Under the pieces are notes generated by a model. It searched no databases, was not told the DNA's origin, and worked only from the letters and a program-made list of their open reading frames with translations. Positions 57,509 to 64,000 of a DNA stretch of 64,000 bases are shown here, piece after piece (positions within the stretch are counted from its first letter, which is position 1; each line of letters opens with the position of its first letter). A program made the position numbers and the translations under genes. Source of the stretch: Mesaphorura yosii (Eukaryota > Arthropoda > Collembola > Poduromorpha > Tullbergiidae); the NCBI GenBank assembly GCA_009869945.1, contig WIXG01000155.1, positions 62,001 through 126,000 on the forward strand, written 5' to 3'.

Positions 57509-58333
57509 ATGGCGACCACGCTCCTGTTCAGTCAGCCACCAGCACAGAGCACAAATTACTCCTCCAACTCCAGTTTGCAGTCGCAGACGTCGACCGAGTC
57601 GGACCTTTGTGATTTTAGCAACACTACTTCATCAAGCAGAGGAAGTTATCAGGCGAGTGATCCTTTATCATCGCCTTGTCTGCCGCCGGGCACAACTCCG
57701 CCAAACAAGGAACTGCAGCTCCGATTCCTGACTCCCTCCGACTATGGACAAGTCTACTGTTTGTGCACGGAGTGGTTCCCCGTGGAGTACCCCGACCAAT
57801 GGTATGAGGCCGTGACAGGTGGAAACGATCAAAGCCTTTTCTCGCTTGCCGCGTGCCTCGGAGACAAGATTGTGGGACTTATTGTTGCGGAGCTGAAGCC
57901 TGGACATAGTTTGGGACGCGATGATCTGGATTTGATTTGCGATTCCCAGAAAAAGTACGGCGTGGCGTACATCTTAAGTTTGGGGGTTGTGGAGGAGCAA
58001 CGTCACCATGGAATTGCCTCGCTTCTTCTCACCAGCCTTCTCCAGCACCTTCGCCATTCGACCGAATGCCGGGCAGTCTATCTTCACGTCCTCACGACCA
58101 ACTCGCCTGCACTTCGTTTCTACGAAAAGCACTCGTTTCGCGTGCACAAATTCCTCCCGTACTACTACACCATCGACGGGCAGGCGAAAGATGGGTTCAC
58201 TTACGTGCTGTACATAAACGGCGGTCACGGACCCTGGAATCTCTTTGATTACGTGCAGAGCTATTATGGCGAAGTGTGCGAGCTTGGAAGATGGGTGGTG
58301 GACAGGGTGAGAAGGGCACTGGGAGCTACTTGA
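57509..58333 (+). CDS. NAA60: N-alpha-acetyltransferase 60
   Basis: Uninterrupted frame of 274 residues. After a Ser/Thr-rich N-terminal extension of about 65 residues comes a GNAT domain with WFPVEYPDQWYEAV, FSLAA, VAYILSLGVVEEQRHHGIAS (acetyl-CoA binding Q/R-x-x-G-x-A), YLHVLTTNSPALRFYEKHSF and the very characteristic FTYVLYINGGHGPW. These identify NAA60, the Golgi-associated enzyme that acetylates N-termini of transmembrane proteins. The C-terminal amphipathic region that anchors the human protein to membrane is followed here by a basic end (VVDRVRRALG). No intron is present, unlike most neighbours. Human NAA60 is 242 residues. Confidence 0.95.
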   Translation: MATTLLFSQPPAQSTNYSSNSSLQSQTSTESDLCDFSNTTSSSRGSYQASDPLSSPCLPPGTTPPNKELQLRFLTPSDYGQVYCLCTEWFPVEYPDQWYEAVTGGNDQSLFSLAACLGDKIVGLIVAELKPGHSLGRDDLDLICDSQKKYGVAYILSLGVVEEQRHHGIASLLLTSLLQHLRHSTECRAVYLHVLTTNSPALRFYEKHSFRVHKFLPYYYTIDGQAKDGFTYVLYINGGHGPWNLFDYVQSYYGEVCELGRWVVDRVRRALGAT

Positions 58334-59027
58334 TAACCTGGAGGAGCTGCACTACTGCACCCACCTTCGTCGTTCGACCAATTTTGTATTGCCAAATACT
58401 CTGCCGTTTCGTTCGACACTGCTTCGTTACCTCAAAAGACTTGACGTGAAGTGAGGAACCTTATTTTAACACTGAACAATGATTTTATGAATTATTAATC
58501 AATTGTGATTCGCAAATAGCTTGCTATTTTGCTTTAGTCTTGAGTGGTATAGTTTGATCACTGCGCGATATTCTTCTGCGTCTGCCAGAATCAGAACCAC
58601 CGTGCCAAGAGATTCAAACAGAAACAAAATGATAAATGACATTAGATAAAGATAAGGCTTTATCGTAACTGTAAAGAAACTTGATCTGTGGTGAAGAATG
58701 GGACCCGAATTGATAACGGATCAGTGGATCAGTCACAAGTCTTCATAGTTAGTTATTTGCTATTGACCCGTTAACTGCTTACTTAATCTAGAATCTAGGC
58801 CAGCGTCGTGCAGCACATCCACCCAAGCTGAATTTAAACTAGTTTCAACGTAAATCAAGTTAACTCTATGAATTCCGTCGCAAAATTTGACCTCATTGAA
58901 ACGGAAACGGAAGGATGGGATGTTTTGGTACGTTTCCACATGTACAATAGCGATCCATTAATTTTACTTCACAAATCCATTTTTGCATTAAATATTCATA
59001 TCTACATTCTTAATTTTCGTAAAAAGG
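58334..59027. other. Gap after NAA60
   Basis: About 690 bp. A short open frame from ATG 58868 ends at a good donor (GTACGT, about 58929) and might be a first exon of the following broken gene, but the phase does not restore its frame. Otherwise nothing recognised. Confidence 0.4.
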
Positions 59028-59451
59028 TTCAAGCGGAAGAAGAAGAAGCAGACTGTCGTAGCTGTAGCTGCCGCCAACAAAAACCTAGTCAAGGAATTCT
59101 TCGATCGTGTCATCATTCGAAAATGTGTCAACGACCTTGGCGAATTTGTCGATTCCCCCCCAGTACATCGAGTGCGATCTGCTCATGAAGGACAGGTTCA
59201 ACGAGCTGAAAGCCTAGCTCGCGAATTGGTGCACACTCCGTGATGAATTTTACTACCGAATAGAGCAGATCGCGGCAGACTCCGACGCCGACTCCAACCT
59301 CGTCTGGGTGCACACCAAGTGCATACTGACCAGCGGAAAGAACGCTGCGTGCGTCGACATTTTCCGGATCCTGAGCGGCAAGAGTGTCGAACACTGGGAC
59401 GTGACACAATTCGTGCCAGAGGATGCGACGAGCAAGCATCCGATGGTTTAA
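59028..59451 (+). pseudogene. SnoaL-like (NTF2-fold) protein pseudogene of bacterial type
   Basis: Frame one reads NKNLVKEFFDRVIIRKCVND and EFVDSP. After a C7 run at about 59155-59161 the frame shifts, giving QYIECDLLMKDRFNELKA. It then hits TAG at 59215, and continues open with LANWCTLRDEFYYRIEQIAA, NLVWVHTKCILTSGKNAAC, VDIFRILSGKSVEHWDVTQF and a TAA at 59449. The last block (VDIFR..GK.VEHWDV.Q.VPE) is characteristic of bacterial SnoaL-like polyketide cyclase or aldol-condensing families. One frameshift plus one nonsense codon make it a probable pseudogene, though the C7 count could be a sequencing error. No introns are evident. This looks like a transferred bacterial gene now decaying. Confidence 0.65.
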
Positions 59452-60927
59452 CCTTTAACTACGAGGAAGATTTAGCAATTAGCACATGAACATGTGATAA
59501 GAATTCCAGTGCATTCCGTATAGTTTTTATTCATTTATCTGATTTTCTTACAAAAATTCATTTTCTCTGTCTGCTCTGCTGCTTGCCTGAACTGTACTTG
59601 GCCTCTTAAGCCCAAAGATGGTTTTTGGTTTTAGATTCTAGAAATTCAATTTCAACCAACTGAAAAAGCACCTAATTCAATGTGTGTAGTGTTAAGGACA
59701 ATTTAAGTCAAACAGTAGTTCGTGTATTTGTAGTTTATTAAGTACAAAGCCTCGCTATGAATATCAAAACTGTAATGCAAACTGCAAACTGTTGCTCAAC
59801 ACGTGACGGTGACGAGAAATTTCCAGTATTAATTTAGCTTTTAGTCGCGAAAACGTCAAGCCAAGGTGCATGCTTCTTTAGTACAGTGTGTATGTGCAAT
59901 TGTTCTGAGATTTATAAAATTCATGCAAGATGCAATGCAATGCAATTTATTATTGTAACAAGTCTGCCATTAAGTTACCATTTACTTTAGTTTTACTTAT
60001 TAAAGCTGCCTGCGAACAATTTCAAGTGCTTTTCTGGCCGTCTGGCATGAATACAAAAGATAAATGCACATTTTCTGAATTGAACCGAGCCGCTCCTTTC
60101 GCATTCATACTCGCACTCGCACTGCACTGTAATTGTAATTAAATATTAAATTAAGTAGTACGCATTTAGCAACTAAAAGAGTATTTGGGTTTCAGTCTCC
60201 GCTTCTTCCGCGCAAAGCGAATAATAAAAATCAATCAACAAATTAAGTAATTCATGCTAAATGGCTACAATAAATTAATCTTTGGAATCGCAAATACGTA
60301 AATCGCGTATCTTAAAACACTTGGAATACTGAACTGGAATAACTGAACTAATGAACCGCACCGGATGAACAAATTCAATACGAATAAGCCTACGACTAAT
60401 TAAATGGCAGTATAAATTAACAAATAGTTTAACGAGCACGAGCCACGGCCGTCTAGCAAAGCAAATGAACATGAACACAAATTCTAGACAAGCAATTGCA
60501 ATTGCTAATTGTCGTTAATCAACTAAAAATACGTACGAGTTCTCAAAATTAATGCTGCTCGCTCATTCATTCTGCCTGCACGCACTAAAATACTAAAAAA
60601 TCTTACACCTAAAAAGTTGTATGTTTTGTTTTGTAGCAATTGCAGCAATGGCCTTCGTAATAAGAGTGGAGCAGTCAATAGTCGAATAGTCAAGACTTAC
60701 ACTAATACAAATTTAAATAAATTCTTAAAAACAATTTGCTTGAGATAAAATGTTGAGTTGCTTGTCATCGTCGTCATCCTTATTCGTAATATGTTTCAAT
60801 TATTGATTGTTCTCTTCTACTACTCCACCTACGCCTTATCGTACATACCAGCTAAATTACTTGCCTTTGCCTTACTTACAATTAGCGTACTTAAATTATT
60901 ATTAGTTATTAATTGTTTGGTTTATTG
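59452..60927. other. Intergenic / 3' UTR region
   Basis: About 1.5 kb, strongly AT-rich, with repeated GCAATGCAATGCAATT words (about 59932-59947) and AATAAA-type motifs on both strands. Part is probably a long 3' UTR of the minus-strand gene that stops at 60928. No coding signal seen. Confidence 0.45.
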
Positions 60928-63665
60928 CTAACACTCGCTCTCCATTCGTACCTTCTGCCGACGACGATACTCGAAAAACTCCTCCTTCATGGCAGCGACG
61001 CGGGCTTCCATGCTTTCGTACCGGTCACGAGTTCTCCTGAAGCGGGATGTGATCGAGCCTGCGCTCGCGGTGCTCGACATGGGCCCAGGAATCTGGGACG
61101 CGATCTCTGGCGAAGTGTCTGGCAGCACGGCGTCAAATTCGTACGGGTCATCGACTGACATGTCCAGCAGCGTTCTCGTGCTGGGACTTGGCTCAGAGGT
61201 CGGAACGGTAAGCGCTGCCGCTGCCTGCGGTTGAGGGAAAAGACCAGCGGCCCCGCTGACAACTTCCTCGCCCATCAGGCTCGACACCTCAAACTGGGAT
61301 GACGGAGACCGAGCCGCCATGGTGTACACAGGCGGAGTGTAAATCTCCCTCCGCGGCCAGTTTTCGTACGTTCGAGGTGGCAACGTGCGGTAGCTCGGAT
61401 GAATTTGAAATGGTGGGCGGTACGGATGCGTGGCGTAAAGTGACTGCACGTGCGGTGGCTGTTCGGGCAGCGCAATTGCTCTGATGAGCAGTTCACCAGA
61501 AGGCGACAGTCCCAGACTCGTTCGTGAAGGCAGTGTCGACATGGTTTGCTTGCTCCCGCTTTGAAATCCTGAGCTCGACGACCGTTCTTGGAATCGTGAC
61601 ACTGTTCCAGACAAACTCCGGTCACGCGGGGAGTGAATTGGTGGCTGGGGGTCGACGGGATACCGAAGAAATGATGGCACTTGTCTCTCTAAGTAGTCCA
61701 AGTCGCGTGCGAGCGTATCGCGAATTCGTTCCGCTTCCCACGGCGGTGGCGTCGGACCGGTTAGAACAGCTTGAGGAATAATATGGCGTCGGCCTCTCCT
61801 GCCGGTCGTCGTCGTCCACACGTACTCTTGTGGCTCTTCCTGCTGTTGATGTTGGTGCACCTGAACAAGCACGGGGAAGCGACTCATGGGACTGAGATCA
61901 TAGTTTGGTCCAAGAAACCCTGCGCGGGAGACGGGGCGGGGCAACGGTGAACTGGCGAGTGGACGAGGTACGAAACGTTCTGGTCGAAGTTGAGTCGTTG
62001 AAGGTATGAAGCTGCCTGGAAGCACAAGATTGAATCTTCGCCGACCGCGTGGGTAGTAGCGGAGTGGGCGTGGAGCGAGGAAGCCGCCGTCGTCGGAGCT
62101 TTCGTCGAGTACGTCTGCAAATGAAGTTAATCATTAAATACTTGGTCCACAAACTCAAGACTCGGAGAAGTGTTAGAAAGCAGTGGGTTCGGGTCCATCG
62201 ATGTCGGTGCTTGTGCTCATGTGCAGTGCATGCAAGAAGTGCACATGAAAACGGGAACGCGATTTACCCCATGGAAGAGTTATAGACGTAGAAGTACTGA
62301 TGAGCTTAGTACCTCTAGGTGGTCCAGGTGGCGATGTCAATTGCAAGGAGGGGTGACGTCGGATGGCGTGGATCGTGGAGGGGTGACCGATGTCGCCCAG
62401 GGAGAGTGTGATGCTGGTGATGGATGGGGGGCGGCCTTTCCTCGTCGTCAAAATGACCGCGTGACCTTAAATTCACAAGACATTCATGTGCTACACTAAA
62501 CACGGGTAAACACAGAATAAAAATTTTGCTGCTGCAACACATGCATTGTATTGTTATAGTGCAGCGAGTGCAGCTGCACAAACAAGAAACGTTGTAAAAG
62601 TTTCAAGCTTTTTAAACTTGTCCTCTGCACGACCAGCTACAAAATCTTTTTCAATTTGTTGAGAAGGTTAGGTTTTAGTGCAATTAGCATCGCTGTGTTA
62701 ACTCACGTCGAAGGCGGAGATCCAATAGGTCTACAAATACAAACATTGCAAAAATTCTGTTAGTCATGAGCCTTTCTATGTGGAGTAAGATTAATTTGGT
62801 GCTTACGAATAATGGAGAGTCCCACCACGCGACCCACCTGCAAATGTAATGAATTCGTTATAATCAGTAACCCGAAACTGTTACGCGTAATTAAAATGGA
62901 ATAATCAGGAAGATTACGCACCCACTGATACATTTTCTTCGCCCACGAAATCACAACGAGTACTCGGGCGGCTCCACTCCTAAAAAGAAATAGTAGTGAA
63001 ATATATATTAGCAAATGCGTCCAATCAAATTTACCACACCATTCTCAACATGAACATGCAGTGCCTGTCGATCTTCGATGCTAGCTAGTCAAGTGAATAA
63101 TGACATCAAGACAGGAGGTCAAATAACAAAAGTGTAGGCAGACTCTAAATGAAAATGCTTTAATACATTATGTAATCTGTAATTTATCTTGGAATCGGAA
63201 TCCGGAAGTGAACGAACACAAACACAACGTAACATGCAAAACGCCAGCAATCGAATAAATAGCCAACAAATCAAGATTTTCTAGAAACTGGATTCAAGCG
63301 TCCAACTCGTTAATTTAATTAATTGAGACCAAACATAACACAACACATAATTGCTTCGTGCAAGCCACACCACACATGATGATAGTATTGTTAACGACTT
63401 AACTGCTCCACTGCTCTTGTGTCGGCTAAAAACATTAACACGATTATTAGAACACCGAAACACGAACGCGGTTAATGACATGAAAATCACATGGCGAAAT
63501 CCCATCATCATCATAAATCGGATGTCAATGTAAAAAAATACAGATTTCGGCAGATGCGAGAAAGAACTTACTTTTTAATGGGGATTTGAGGCTGAGTCGG
63601 GATTTGCCCTCCATTTCTGGCAGTGTTTCTAGCATCAGTCAAACGACAGGCTACCATATTGTACG
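60928..63665 (-). CDS. Unidentified Pro/Ser-rich protein, 3' part of a gene
   Basis: Exons 63665-63572, 62979-62922, 62837-62807, 62730-62707 and 62114-60928 join in perfect phase, and the gene continues to the right. A donor-like AAAAAG|GTAAAC at the window edge (about 63989) could end the previous exon. The visible start reads YNMVACRLTDARNTARNGGQ, then a short hydrophobic stretch (ARVLVVISWAKKMYQWVGRV and VGLSII). The long last exon (about 395 residues) is Pro/Ser/Arg-rich and probably disordered. It ends in a charged, likely coiled-coil segment (RDRYESMEARVAAMKEEFFE) and stops after MESEC. The small exons (58, 31 and 24 bp) are unusually short but all splice sites are canonical. I do not recognise the family. 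Confidence 0.65.
62115..62706 (-). other. Intron of the unidentified gene
   Basis: About 590 bp. Open frames on both strands at 62170-62581 have no domain and are not called. Confidence 0.45.
62980..63571 (-). other. Intron of the unidentified gene
   Basis: About 590 bp, AT-rich, no exon or repeat recognised. Confidence 0.45.
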
Positions 63666-64000
63666 CTGAAAGCATAAAACAAACAGCACACACGCGTGTA
63701 AGACAATGATAAACCACGTAGGAGGTTTAATAACAGAAATATCCGAATCCTTTCTCCATTTGATTGATTGAACTTGTCAACCGTCTCTGTACGGCACGGT
63801 GGATCTGATTTCCACTTCACCATACCGAGACTCGAGAGCGAGAGAGATACAAAATCCATTTCCTGCTCTCAGCCTGGGACCGGAACGCGAGCAAGATTGT
63901 GTCTCTCGTCAGTCTCTTGCGTGTACGTTGCGGAGAAAGACAAAAGATTCGGTATAGATTTGTAGCCGACTGATGGACGAGCGTTTACCTTTTTCTTGTT
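63666..64000 (-). other. Intron and possible upstream exon end at the window edge
   Basis: The acceptor for the 63665 exon lies here. A sequence near 63983-64000 reads on the minus strand as AACAAGAAAAAG|GTAAAC and may be the donor of the preceding exon. It is too close to the edge to test. Confidence 0.35.

Noticed and set aside
59932-59947. Possible satellite or CRISPR-like repeat (GCAATGCAATGCAATT)
   Set aside because: Only a short simple-sequence run without spacers or regular larger units.
1-64000. tRNA or rRNA genes
   Set aside because: No cloverleaf with A/B boxes or rRNA-like conserved sequence was found by eye; a dedicated search could still find one.

Overview
The window is nuclear DNA of a small-genome invertebrate animal. 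Genes on both strands are broken by short GT-AG introns, mostly about 50-95 bp, with AATAAA signals downstream of many stops. The set (an immunoglobulin adhesion receptor, two GluCl-like Cys-loop channels, an animal-type fatty acid synthase, cytohesin, collagen prolyl 4-hydroxylase, a chemoreceptor-like 7TM relic) points to an ecdysozoan, most likely an arthropod. Two axonemal genes (RSPH1-like, DNAI7/CASC1-like) imply flagellated sperm. Several bacterial-looking genes (NDH-2, a GH130-like enzyme, a broken SnoaL-like gene) fit a lineage rich in horizontal transfer. A springtail (Collembola) is my best guess; this is inference, not proof.

Layout. 1-13.4 kb (+): the 3' part of a large single-pass Ig-superfamily receptor with a long, low-complexity cytoplasmic tail and several possible C-termini. 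13.9-20.9 kb (-): an animal FAS-like megasynthase without a thioesterase, head-to-head with NDUFA2 (21.6-22.1 kb, +). 22.5-25.2 kb (+): a very basic histone H1/protamine-like N-terminus fused to a DNAI7/CASC1-like C-terminus. 25.9-28.5 kb (+): a bacterial-type NADH dehydrogenase (NDH-2) followed by a decayed tandem copy. 30.2-33.8 kb (+): cytohesin with two alternative first exons, converging on a small secreted-protein gene (33.99-34.40 kb, -).

34.65-37.33 kb: a Helitron-like element with a 14-bp inverted repeat, a bulged hairpin plus CTAG end, a chemoreceptor pseudogene, a tyrosine-kinase fragment and a PIF1-type helicase fragment. 37.5-38.8 kb (-): secreted GH130-like enzyme with a hydrophobic tail. 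39.5-41.1 kb (-): collagen IV NC1-type protein without collagen repeats and with a mucin-like tail. 41.7-45.5 kb: two head-to-head GluCl-like subunits with an altered pore motif. 45.7-48.1 kb (-): prolyl 4-hydroxylase alpha subunit. 51.5-53.6 kb (+): RSPH1-like MORN protein. 54.0-55.3 kb (+): trypsin-like protease. 55.6-56.8 kb (-): retinol-dehydrogenase-like SDR. 57.5-58.3 kb (+): intronless NAA60. 59.0-59.5 kb: SnoaL-like pseudogene. 60.9-63.7 kb (-): 3' part of an unidentified proline-rich protein gene.

The genes do not form one pathway. Themes are secreted or extracellular-matrix proteins (NC1 protein, P4HA, protease, GH130), sperm axoneme (DNAI7-like, RSPH1-like), mitochondrial NADH oxidation (NDUFA2, NDH-2) and synaptic or adhesion receptors. 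Exon boundaries were worked out by eye from splice consensus and reading-frame continuity; no database search or transcript evidence was available. I saw no rRNA, tRNA, CRISPR array or plasmid-like feature.
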